Positions 11,893 through 22,141 of a stretch of DNA of 64,000 nucleotides are shown here, piece by piece. Location: NCBI GenBank assembly GCA_030220185.1, contig JASPKZ010007283.1, positions 2,273,679 through 2,337,678 of the forward strand, written 5' to 3'. The stretch comes from Diploptera punctata (taxonomy: Eukaryota > Arthropoda > Insecta > Blattodea > Blaberidae). The position numbers were made by a program, and so were the translations under genes. Under the pieces are notes generated by a model. It was not told where the DNA came from. It searched no databases and saw nothing but the letters and a program-made list of their open reading frames with translations. Position 1 is the first letter of the stretch. The number at the start of each line of letters is the position of its first letter.

Positions 11893-13908
11893 TCATGGCA
11901 GCTGCCGCCGTCTTCCGGAAACCAAACGCCATTCCTCTCTATCCATCCATTGATCTTCATCCATTCCTCTGATATTCATAGCTGCTTGTACCCCTTCTAT
12001 CCAAGTTTTCTTCGGTCTTCCTCTCTTCCTCCATTCCATTGGGATCCATTCCATAACAATTTTTGGCAATCTTTGCTCTGGCATTCGTTTGACATGACCA
12101 TACCACTGCAATCTTTTCTTTTCTATGATGTCTATGATTTCCAGTCCTCTTGTACACCCATAATTTCCCTTATTTCTTTATTTCGTATTCTATCCATTCT
12201 AGATTTTCCAGCTGATCTTCTTAAAACATCCATTTCTGTACTTAAAATTATTTTCATTTCCCTGGTAGGAATTTGCCAGACTTCAGCACCATATGTTAAA
12301 ATGCTCTGAATTATGGTTTGATATATTTGTAATTTTCTATTTTTTGTAATATTTTTGCTCCACCAAATAAAGTTTAAAACATTTATTGCTTGTTTTGTTT
12401 GTGCGATTCTATTTTTAATTTCCACCGTGTTATCGCCTGAATGGTCTAATTTTGTTCCTAAATAAGTGCATTCAATACTAGGTTTTAGTTCTTCTCCATT
12501 GTTGAAATTTATATTTTCCATTTCTTCTCCTATACAGAGATATTTAGTTTTCTCAATGTTTATATAAAGTCCCCATTTTTCATATTCTTCTTTTAGTTTT
12601 TTAGCCATATATTCTATGTCATCGTGGTCCTGTGCTATTAATACCTGGTCATCTGCAATATTTAATGAATATACATGTGTATTTTGGATAGGTATGCCCA
12701 TTTTTTTTGACATTTTTTTCTTCAGTCTCTTAGTACTCTTTCGAGATAAATTTTAAATAGGGTTGGAGATAAACTGCAACCTTGCCTTAAACCTTTTGTA
12801 GTAGTAAATCCTCTTGTTATATGATTTCCAACTTTTATTTTCGAAATAGATCCTTTGTATAATGCTTTTATAGCTTCTACTAATTTTTTGGTAATGTTGG
12901 AATCGTCTAAAGTTTCCCATAACATTTTCTGGGGAATACTATCATATGCTTAGGTTAAATCGACACAAAGCAAATGTAAATCTCTGTTAGTTGCTCTTTT
13001 TTTTCTATCATTTGTGTTATGAAAAATATATTATCTGTGCATGACCTACCACTTCTAAAACCAGATTGTTCTTCCATTTCTTTATCCTGGTATTCTATAT
13101 CAACCATTTTACTTAGTATACGTCCATATATTCTACTTAATGTACTCGTTACTGATATGCCTCTATAATTTTCACACTTTCCCTTGTCTCCCTTCTTATG
13201 TATCGATGTTATAATAGCGACTTTCCATTCTTCTGGCACTTCTTCGCCATTTATTATTTTACTAAACAGTACAGTGATCATTTCCAATAACTTCTGACTG
13301 CCATTTTTAATCAATTCTATAGCAATATTTCCTGGGCAGGCATTACTACCATTTTACATTCTCATAATTTCCTTTCTTACAGTATTTATATCAATTTCGA
13401 TTATGTTTCCTGTTTCCATCTCTGATAAATCGTCATTTTCTACCAAAAATTCTTTTCGGTCCTCTACTAAGAGCTTTTTGTAATATTCTTCCCATTCATG
13501 TATCCCTATTAGGTTGAGAAGATTCTTATTTCTATTCAATGAACGTATATTTTTTATAAATTTCCATGATTCAGAACTCTGCTTGCTTCCTAAATATGTT
13601 TGTATTTCTGTACATTTCTTATCCCAAATCTCGTTTCTGTGTTTAGTAACCATTCTTCTCACTTTTGCTTGTGCTTTTTGATATTGTACTTTGTCGTTCT
13701 GGTTCTTTGCACTAAGCCATTTTATAAATAACTGTTTCTTATCCTCTCTTTCTTTCTCTATTTCATCGTTCCAAAACAGTGCTGTCCTTCCTCTATAGTC
13801 GTCTTTCTCACCCAATGCTTCATAGGCGGCTTCATGGATGCACCTTTTTAGGTACTGATACATTTCTTCTGTATCTCTGAATTCATTCTGTGTTAATTTT
13901 TTATTCAA
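11893..13908 (-). pseudogene. LINE reverse transcriptase domain, fragmented
   Basis: Consecutive minus-strand frames 13908-13354, 13314-12955, 12925-12722, 12713-12132 and 12111-11893 together follow the order of a LINE RT. They include NYRGISVTSTLSRIYGRIL, then EEQSGFRSGRSCTDNIF, GLRQGCSLSP, an altered catalytic motif IADDQVL (YADD expected), then YLGTKLD, and a C-terminal GHVKRMPEQRLP segment. The frames are separated by stops or frameshifts. The altered Tyr and the breaks show that this copy is dead. Confidence 0.85.
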
Positions 13909-14271
13909 TCTCTGTTGATATAAATGCTTTACACTTTCGTTTTGTAGGCTTTAAACATATTTTCTTTCCGTTTCTGTTCTAACATTTTCTTTTTCTGCGT
14001 GGTTGTTTTCTTTATTAAGAACGCAAGGAAATACAAATTTTCCAATTACTAATTTATGATCTGTCCCACAACTTGGTCCTCTATAAGCTCTGACATCTTG
14101 TATTTTCATTTTTGAATTTGGTTTTGTAATTATGTAATCGATAATGGATTTTTTATTTAGTGTTGGACGTTCCCATGTGTATTTATGGATATCTTTATGA
14201 TTGAAAAAGCCATTCCATATATTTAAAGATGATTGTCTACATAATTCAATTAACCTTTCTCCATTTTCATT

Positions 14272-14880
14272 TCAAATGTTTTCTCCAAACTTTCCTTCTA
14301 CTGGGTCTCCAAATTTACTTCCTGTTCTTCCATTCATGTCTCCCAATAATATTAATTGTTTCCCAGCGCTAATTTTTCCTATTTCTTCATTAACTTTGTC
14401 AAAAAATAAATCATTTTCTAGATGTGTCATTCCATTATCGTTAATTGGTGCGTATATTCCAAAAACTGTTAATTTATAGCACCATATATTCAAATCTAAT
14501 TTTAAAATTCTCTCATCAATGGCTTCACAATTTCTTATAGTGCCTTTCCATTTCTTATTAATCAACATTGAAACACCTATTTTTGCTCTTTTATGTTTAT
14601 CTACCCCACTGTAAAGGTGTATATAATTGCCTAATGTTTCATTTCCTGTGCCTTTCTTCTTTGTTTCAGTTAAAATTGCCAAATCTAGTTCCATTGCATG
14701 TATTTCTTTAATTACTTCCTCCATTTTATTTCTGCAGCCTTGAATATTCCATGTGCCAATTTTAAAGTCCTTTTTCTTAGCTTTAATCGTCCTAGAGTGT
14801 TTTTCCGAGGCATGTTGTTTGGTTTTTTTAGCATTTATTTTTATTTTTATGATAAACGAGGAGCTGGCCCGATGCATCAA
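14272..14880 (-). pseudogene. LINE AP-endonuclease domain (APE/EEP family)
   Basis: 202-residue open frame. It begins with a lysine-rich leader, then the EEP-family motif GTWNIQGCRNK, the catalytic-type LAILTETKKKG (Glu), GIYAP, and LLGDMNGRTG (the Asp-x-Asn motif). In LINEs this domain nicks target DNA to prime reverse transcription. A stop at about 14272-14274 cuts it before the link to the RT domain, so it is a broken part of the LINE at 11878-15085 and not a host nuclease gene. Confidence 0.85.
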
Positions 14881-15097
14881 CCCCCAACCTGGGGGACGGG
14901 TAATTTTTGTTCAAGGTTTTCTTTCCTCTAGCCTTTGATAGTCCAGTATCTTACTGCAAGGCAGCAGCGTTAGTTTTGGTCCGCCCTGGGTATTTTATTT
15001 CCCCAGTACCTGCCATATCTGGTGAGAATTCCACTATCCGCCACCTGGGGAGGCGTCCGATGGGAGACTGGCAGCTCCACACGGAAAAATTCAATAT

Positions 15098-15523
15098 AAT
15101 ATTCAATATACTATAAGAAACACATGCAGTGATGCTAAAATGCCATGAAGTTTTCCTTTATTTTGTTAGATACGATAAATCTGGAGTTGACCAACATTGT
15201 TGTACGAGGTCAATTTTCTCGTTGAAATATCTGTAAAAAAATGATTTAGAATGTAAATAATAAATTATGCAGTCACTTACATTCATGTTTACTTAATTAA
15301 GAAATCACATTTTTCAATAGAACTTTAAAATTCATAAAAAAACGTATTAATAAAGCGTTTGAACGAACTCAGTGCCGATATTAAATTAATCTGTTGCTTT
15401 CCACAATTAATGTATAGTTCGTAATGATTTAATTGTTGTTATTAAGTTACATAATATAAATAAAAAATTCTTAAAGTAACAGGTTGCTATACCGCATAAT
15501 TTTATTCATATATATATATATAT
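15098..15523. other. AT-rich spacer ending in (TA)n
   Basis: Nothing recognised except a short TA tract at about 15508-15523, into which the LTR retrotransposon was inserted. Confidence 0.6.
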
Positions 15524-16592
15524 TGGAGAAGGGTTTATTGTTGGGCCAAGAGGTAACGATTGGATTTAGTGACACTAGGAATACTGAAGGAGTTCTCCAT
15601 GTGTGAGAACTTAGGTTGCTCGGTTGGTATTCGGTAGAGTTGAGGTTCTTATCTCGGGATTCCACGAGGACTTCGTCGGGCAGAATTAATGTACAAAGAA
15701 TATCTGGTAAAAGTAGTTTATTCTTGACTTTTATAAACTGCAAGTAATTGTATATATATGAAGTGAATTTATCCAACTTTTTAGAACGTAGTGTTTTGAA
15801 GTGACTTGATGAAATTATACACGAGAAGTAAGTGACGAGGAGAAGCCTCTCTCGCCTATAGGTAAATTAGTTACTCCCACTACCTCGATCACGTGGACCT
15901 AAGGTCTGTGCTTAGGCACATATAACGAAACATATAATTGGTTAATGCGCCCTCCTATTTTGATCCCGGGGGTGTTACAAATTTATTATTGGCGATTTAC
16001 GCCTTCAGAGGTTGGACCTTTTTTTCCCCGTGCTGGCTTCACGTACAGTCTAGTCACAAACATTAGCTAGGCTTGGGTTTTTTTCTTCTTAGGCTTGGGT
16101 TTTTTCCTAGGCTTCCGACGCTAGAAACTTGCCATGTTCCCACACTTTTTGCTAACGATGTTTGTGTCAGGGTAAAACCCCCGCTTGTACATTAGCTAAT
16201 GGGTTATGGTTATCACGCTAAATCAGTTAACTGGAGGCTTAGAAGATATCTCTACTCAATCTGTCGAGCAAAGGATCATTGTCATTAGTAAGTTATTATC
16301 ATGTGTCAGCCACTTCCGTCTTCACAAAAGAAAGGTTTACATTACCTGAGTTGTCAGTATTCTTTAATAACTAATAATTTGATTACATTGATGCTGACTT
16401 CTTTGGATCATTTTATACGGCCTTTGCTCTTACATAATCAGGTTCCACTCTCTTCCCTGATCAATTTGAATATAAATATGACCTAAGTCCAGTAACTGCT
16501 TCATTTAATGATGTTATAATATCATCTGGTTATTATTGCCGATAGGGATTTATTTAGATTTACACAGGAGGCTGGATGAATGAATTGCCACA
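15524..16592 (-). repeat. 3' LTR (1069 bp)
   Basis: Near-identical partner of 24643-25710. In element orientation it begins TGTGGCAATTCATTC and ends in CTTCTCCA. Differences from the other LTR by eye are an A/G near its end, two changes in the GTAACGATTGGATTTAG region, one A/G near 15818, and one T-run length change near 16085. The small open frames inside (15471-15776 minus and 16301-16486 plus) also recur in the other LTR and are not genes. Confidence 0.97.
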
Positions 16593-19030
16593 AATGCCCT
16601 ATAAACAAATGGAAAAATCAAGGGATTTTTTTATTTGTTTATAATCCTCTCGCGTAATATAATGCTAGTATCATAGCTATAGTGGCCTTTAAAGAAAAAA
16701 TGGCTATAATATTTTGGTTAGAGCACGTTAACCCTGAGAGTGTTGCCAGCACGTCAATTATGTTCAGATTGTAAACACTGATATGTATCCCTTTTACCTG
16801 GGATCGTTCTTTGAGGTTAAATAGACTCACTTTCTGCAATATAGACATACATAAATATTCATTAAGAAAAAAAAAAAGATACACCCTTAATATATTTGGT
16901 GGTCTACTCAAACCATTCATGCTTATACAATTACCATTCAAAACTATTTAGTTGAATACCAGTATAGCATAGATTGTTTCTTCATGTGTAACTGTTTATT
17001 TACAATTTCGTCTACACCTTAATATCTACCTACATTATAATGTGCGTCTACAGCTTGGGAATTCATTTGCGATGAACCAGTTTTGTCTACTTCAAACCAT
17101 ATGTCGAATAATACTTCAGTTTTGCTAAATTTAATTTAAATTGAGTCAATAAGACTTATTTACATGGATCTATATCTTTGCGACCAAAATACTAAATATC
17201 GCGTTTAAGCAGCTGTGCTATCGTTATAAACAATTATTATTGATAGTATTACCCCTGATATCATATTTTCCCCATAGGTATTGCATACATACGAATTCAT
17301 CATGATTATTAATCCATGAAATATTCATGATTCTTAATATTTTATTCTCAACATATTTCGGCCCATTTACTTTGCCAAAGCATAGCTGGCTATATCATTG
17401 CTCAGCCAAACGACGTTATTTTCTTAAGCGTGCAAAATCATTTCCTTCGAATGCAGAATCGTATAGTATGTCACATTCGCTTCCACCAGCGACCATGACT
17501 TCATCTCATCTCATTATTAACATCGAATACAAATTCGCACAAATTGTCACATTCGCTTCCATCAGCGATCATGACCTCATCTCATCTCATTATTAACATC
17601 GAATACAAATTCGCACAAATTGTCACATTCGCTTTCACCAGCGACCATGACTTCATCTCATCTCATTATTAGATAATACGGGATCCCTTGCCCTCAAATA
17701 TTTTCAACAAAATAGCACGTGTTATACAAACACAGTGACGTGCCGCTTCGGCCCACGTCTACAAATTAAATTCTGTAAATATAATCAACAAATAAATTCC
17801 TCACGCTTTATAGGTTCACACCGTCACTCGGCCTTTCAATTAAGGTGCATTGAGCTTCACCCTGTCTCATTAGCTCCTATGTTTACGCTGTCTGATTGTT
17901 ATTTTAGACAAAAGAATCATAATCATCATGATATTATTCGTATTCAGATTGTTGTACAAGTTTCTTCAATTACCTATATGTATTAAACAATGACAATGGC
18001 CTATCTGGGCTCATTTTAACATTTACTGGATTAAGTAGATACTGCAGCTTCCTGCTCGAGCGATTGGGTTAAAACATTTAAAAATATAGATCCATTCTCT
18101 ATCGATAAGTTCAAATCAACAATTTATTAATCACCCTCAATCTTAGCTGAAAGTGGACATGCATGTGTTATGTATTCACCCTAATTCAATTAATTATATC
18201 ATATTCATCAATATGGGGGTATTATCATGATTAATATCTAAATTGACATTTCACTTTATTTTTTTTTTTCGCAGTCATTTTGCCCTTTCCTCTCGCGATT
18301 AGCGTTTTCATCTAGGCCTATTTAATCACTTTATTAGTGTTATTTATTTTAATTACTGATTATATTTGGTACTTTACCATACAACACTTATTTATTTTTT
18401 TTTCACTAATACTTTTCATTTATGTCCTAATCTCAGCTAGTATTGAGTTCGAATCCCGTGAAAACTGGTTCATGCATTTAAGTATAATTTATCAGGTCTT
18501 GTTTTTTTTTTTTTTTCGTTTGGGGATTATGTAGAGCTTATATGTTTGTACCTTTTGTATGTTATATCAAAATTTTGTCGGTATATAACCACTTCCTTAC
18601 CTGGGTACTGCATAATTTCAGCGTTTACATTGACCTTTATCTCATACCTAAAATCACAGTAGTGTCTACCTGTGCACACAATACAATATAGTACAATGCA
18701 AGACATACACACATACGTAATATATCCATTCCGTTGTCATTCTTACGTGTAAAAATCTCTCCCTCCTATTTTTCGAGTGTCATTTTCACTGTCCGTCTAT
18801 CTACCCTTAATACTATTAGTGTCTAATTTCACAGTCTGTTAACTCGCAAAGGCCTCCTGTACTATTATTATATACATGTTTTGCGATACTACGCCCACAC
18901 GCAAACAAACTCTGAACACTCGCAATGGTAATTTATTCACATTTTTATTTTCTCGATCTTGAAACTTCGCCACCTGTCACTCTCCATACCATTACATAAG
19001 TTTGCTACGAACCAGATAGGCTTTGTTCGC
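16593..19030 (-). other. 3' non-coding region of the LTR element
   Basis: About 2.4 kb between the pol stop and the 3' LTR. It is AT-rich with no envelope-like frame, no long ORF and no recognised domain. It holds a 76-bp tandem repeat at 17468-17672. Part of it could be an older insertion, but no target-site duplication was seen. Confidence 0.7.
17468..17672. repeat. 76-bp tandem repeat, about 2.7 copies
   Basis: Units begin TCACATTCGCTTCCACCAGC and contain GACTTCATCTCATCTCATTA. The second begins near 17544 and the third near 17620. Copies differ at a few positions (CACCAGCGACC versus CATCAGCGATC). It lies in the 3' non-coding part of the LTR element. Confidence 0.9.
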
Positions 19031-22000
19031 TCACGCCTTCTCCTTGTATGGCCTGAGTTTCTGTAAGTGGTAACGTCCCATAACCTTGTCCCTGGCGTCG
19101 GCCCACTTTACCTCGTACGTGTGTGTGCCGAATTGTTTGGATATGAGCCCTGGCCCTTTCCATAATAAATCCATTTTTGCGTTAGCCTTGCGTAATTTGT
19201 CAGATAGCGTGTGGTTCCTTACCAGCACTTTGTCGCCGATAGACGGGTGCCAAACGTGCTTAGAGCGTTTGGTCCGCTTCCTTCTTTTGTCCGCAAGTGT
19301 CCGCGTCCTATGGAATGCTCTTTCGCATCTTTGTTCATCGGTAAGTGATTCATCATCGATATTGATCGCGTTAGCGACTAGTTTGTCCGGTTGCAGCCCC
19401 TTCATCAAAGTAATGGGTGCGTATCCCGTCACATTATTGACAGCGTGATTCAACATGTGCTCTATGTGGGGGATATATCTGACCCAATTTGAGTGTCTTT
19501 TATGGCACAAAATCCTTAAGCACGTAGTGATCTCCTTATTCATCCTCTCCGTAGGGTTCCCCGAGGGCATGTATAGAGAACAATGATATAGCTTTGTACC
19601 CCTCTTGCTCAATCCTTCTCGGAATTTCGCGCTCCGATAAACAGATGCGTTATCGGCCAAAATTGCCTCGATTTTCCCATATTTGCGTTCGTAATCATAA
19701 AAGAGTTTTCTTAAACAGCCTTGTGTTGTTACTGTTTTCATCGGATATATTTTCGTAAATTTGGAAAACGTGTCCACCACGACCAAGATATGCCTATACC
19801 CTAGTTCTCCAGTAGGCATGGGTCCGTGGGTATCGATTGTTACCAGACTGTTAGGTTTATTTCTAATTATATTTTGTGGAGAAACGTCGAAACGTATATT
19901 GAGACCTTTACACTTCTGACATAGGTCACATGTTGCGGTAACCTGTCTTACTTTTTTATGCAGTCTCTTAAAGTAGAAATATTGCGATAGGTTTAATGCA
20001 ACGCGTTCACATCCAGCGTGAATTAACGCGGCGTGGAACTCTTTTATGAGTGGCTCCTCGAGGTGCCTAGGGACTACTGTTTTCCAGGCAATTTCGGCCC
20101 TTCCACATTTCTTATAAAGTATTCCATCGAGCATCCCATAAGTGTCCGCATCACTTGCGTCGGCGATATCCTTGGCCTTTTTCCTCAGGTCTGTTAAATC
20201 CGGGTCCATTTCCTGTTTCTCTACGTTGGTAGTCGCCCGGGACGCGGTAGCTATCGTATTGATATTACCATCTGGATCTACCTGGGTTAATACTGCACCC
20301 AGTCCACTCTGTGACGCATCCGTGTAAATATGAAAGGGCAGCGACATGTCGGGTTTTTGTAGTAGAATGCAGTTTGCGAATAGCTCCTTGACCTTGTCGA
20401 ACGTGGCTTGTAACTGTTCGTTCCAAGTCCATCGTGTTCCCTTCTTTAGTAACTCTCGCAACGGGCTTACCTCGCGCGAGTAGTTTATTACAAATTTAGT
20501 GTAATACATAAGAATTCCCAGGAACCTTCTCACTTGTTTTACATTTCTCGGGGGAGGAATAGCCAGGATCGACTTTACCCTATCAGGGCTGGGTCCTATC
20601 CCATTTTCAGAAATGAGGTAACCTAAAAATTCCACTTGTTTCCTAATGAATTTTGATTTATCGAGGTTCACTGTCATCCCGTGTTCCCGTAGCGTAGATA
20701 GGATATGGTCGATCTCGGCTAGATGCTCCTCGAAAGTTTCTGTTATGATCAGTAGATCATCGCAGAACTGGACCACAGACTTACTTATATCGCCACCGAA
20801 TATGGACCTTAGTGCCCTTATGAGTGCACTCGACGATGTGCGGACGCCATACGGGCAGCGGGAAAACTGGTAACTACGGCCCGCGTGTATGAATGCCGTG
20901 TACTTTCTAACCGATGGGTCCAAAGGCACTTGGAGGAAACTCTCACACAAGTCAATGGTAGATATGAATTTCCCGCGTTTGATTCTTGCCAATGAAATAT
21001 CAACCGATTCTATGCGATAGTTGTCCGGCACGATATAGGTGTTGATTTGCCTTGCGTCTATGGTCATCCTTAGGGTTCCGTTCTTCTTAGCTACCCAATT
21101 AATGTGGGACAGGTATGGTGACCGGGAGTCCTCAATGATACCGTGATCGAGCATTTGTGCTATTACGGCATCTGCTCTTTCCTTGATATTTATAGGTATG
21201 GCTCTAGACTTCAATCTGACCGGCTCATGTTCAATAATATCGAACTTGTACATAAAGGAGTTGCACTTTCCAGCTTTCCTATCGAATGTTTGTATGTTGC
21301 GTAATAGCAGTTGCCTCAAAGATTCCCTCTGGCTGTCACTCAGCCCCTCACTCTCGAGTACCTTGGCCTCGATATTTTCCTCGTTATACCCTAAATTATC
21401 CCTCGTCGCTTCCTTATCGAACTTGCTAACCGAATTGACGTACAATTCATTTATTCCAATCTCCCCCACTTCGTTTATATCATCATTAACTGCGCTCAAT
21501 GTTTTCATCCTATTAATATACTGCGGGGCCCTGTCATATTCGTCTAGCTCACTACTTATTACTATTTTCTCGATAAAAAAGGCGTCCTCATTTAACTCGT
21601 CTATCTCCATTGCGTCATTTGAAAGCCTATTGTCAATTATAGGGGCTATTATCTTACTCCCATCGTAATTAAGTGTTAAAGTTCGGCCAAGGAAATCAAT
21701 TTCAGATTTAAACGCTTCAAACATTTCTGTAGAGAATATTATATTGGCGGAAAGCCTTGGTACAACCATGAATAGTATGTCAAAATCCACCCCTTCTATA
21801 GTTATCCTTATCATCGTTTGTATCTTAATCCTTTGTTTACTTTTGCCTATGGCTGTCGACGCAGATATATTCGACAATGGTATCGCAGCCATCTTGCAAT
21901 TTTCCCTACTCAGGCTGTGATAGAAGGATTCACTTATTACGTTTGTCGTGCAGCCGGTGTCTATTAGGGCTAGGTGTGGTTTTTTATTTATTGTCACATA

Positions 22001-22141
22001 GACGTAAGGCAAATTCTCAATAGGTTTTGTTTCGACATTTATACTTTTGATCGTAACATCGGGCGCTATGGTCCACAGTTGGTGGTGTTTGCCAAGGATC
22101 GCGGTATGCCCTGCTTTAACGCAATCCGGTATTAGTTTAAA
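19031..22141 (-). CDS. pol: Gypsy-type pol polyprotein (PR-RT-deltaRNaseH-IN)
   Basis: Encodes the enzymes for reverse transcription and integration. The frame is open from a stop at 22196-22198 and is entered by -1 frameshift at 22135-22141; there is no ATG at its head. Numbering from codon 22012-22010: aspartic protease LIDTGC (Asp18), RT core with STIDL (Asp354) and FCDD (416-419, where YxDD is usual), RNase H start YTDAS (Asp565), integrase zinc finger His660, His665, Cys695, Cys698, and integrase core Asp727, Asp787, Glu822. The C-terminus has a GPG/F-like LLWKGPGLI segment. After about residue 595 the reading jumps from the first third of RNase H to the RNase H-integrase linker, so its other catalytic acids are missing. 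No internal stops. Function of this copy is therefore doubtful although the frame is intact. Confidence 0.93.
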   Translation of the reverse strand, partial: FKLIPDCVKAGHTAILGKHHQLWTIAPDVTIKSINVETKPIENLPYVYVTINKKPHLALIDTGCTTNVISESFYHSLSRENCKMAAIPLSNISASTAIGKSKQRIKIQTMIRITIEGVDFDILFMVVPRLSANIIFSTEMFEAFKSEIDFLGRTLTLNYDGSKIIAPIIDNRLSNDAMEIDELNEDAFFIEKIVISSELDEYDRAPQYINRMKTLSAVNDDINEVGEIGINELYVNSVSKFDKEATRDNLGYNEENIEAKVLESEGLSDSQRESLRQLLLRNIQTFDRKAGKCNSFMYKFDIIEHEPVRLKSRAIPINIKERADAVIAQMLDHGIIEDSRSPYLSHINWVAKKNGTLRMTIDARQINTYIVPDNYRIESVDISLARIKRGKFISTIDLCESFLQVPLDPSVRKYTAFIHAGRSYQFSRCPYGVRTSSSALIRALRSIFGGDISKSVVQFCDDLLIITETFEEHLAEIDHILSTLREHGMTVNLDKSKFIRKQVEFLGYLISENGIGPSPDRVKSILAIPPPRNVKQVRRFLGILMYYTKFVINYSREVSPLRELLKKGTRWTWNEQLQATFDKVKELFANCILLQKPDMSLPFHIYTDASQSGLGAVLTQVDPDGNINTIATASRATTNVEKQEMDPDLTDLRKKAKDIADASDADTYGMLDGILYKKCGRAEIAWKTVVPRHLEEPLIKEFHAALIHAGCERVALNLSQYFYFKRLHKKVRQVTATCDLCQKCKGLNIRFDVSPQNIIRNKPNSLVTIDTHGPMPTGELGYRHILVVVDTFSKFTKIYPMKTVTTQGCLRKLFYDYERKYGKIEAILADNASVYRSAKFREGLSKRGTKLYHCSLYMPSGNPTERMNKEITTCLRILCHKRHSNWVRYIPHIEHMLNHAVNNVTGYAPITLMKGLQPDKLVANAINIDDESLTDEQRCERAFHRTRTLADKRRKRTKRSKHVWHPSIGDKVLVRNHTLSDKLRKANAKMDLLWKGPGLISKQFGTHTYEVKWADARDKVMGRYHLQKLRPYKEKA

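Larger units (their letters stand above)
11878..15085 (-). mobile_element. RTE-like LINE, nearly full length, defective
   Basis: Non-LTR retrotransposon of about 3.2 kb read right to left. It has a 5' leader of about 200 bases (to 15085), an AP-endonuclease domain (about 14880-14272), a reverse transcriptase domain (about 13908-12132) and a C-terminal tail ending near 11893, followed by an ATG-repeat 3' tail. A perfect 12-bp direct repeat AAAATTCAATAT (11866-11877 and 15086-15097) is the target-site duplication, so both ends are defined. Stops and frameshifts break the single expected ORF into at least six pieces, so this copy cannot act by itself. Clade assignment to RTE rests on compact length, APE plus RT order and the simple-repeat tail, and needs phylogeny. 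Confidence 0.88.

Noticed and set aside
18337..18534. Hydrophobic 65-residue protein as a possible env remnant
   Set aside because: Opposite strand to the retrotransposon, made of T-rich low complexity, with no env motifs or signal peptide.
21183..21668. 161-residue plus-strand protein
   Set aside because: Antisense shadow of the pol gene; the minus-strand frame has all expected domains.
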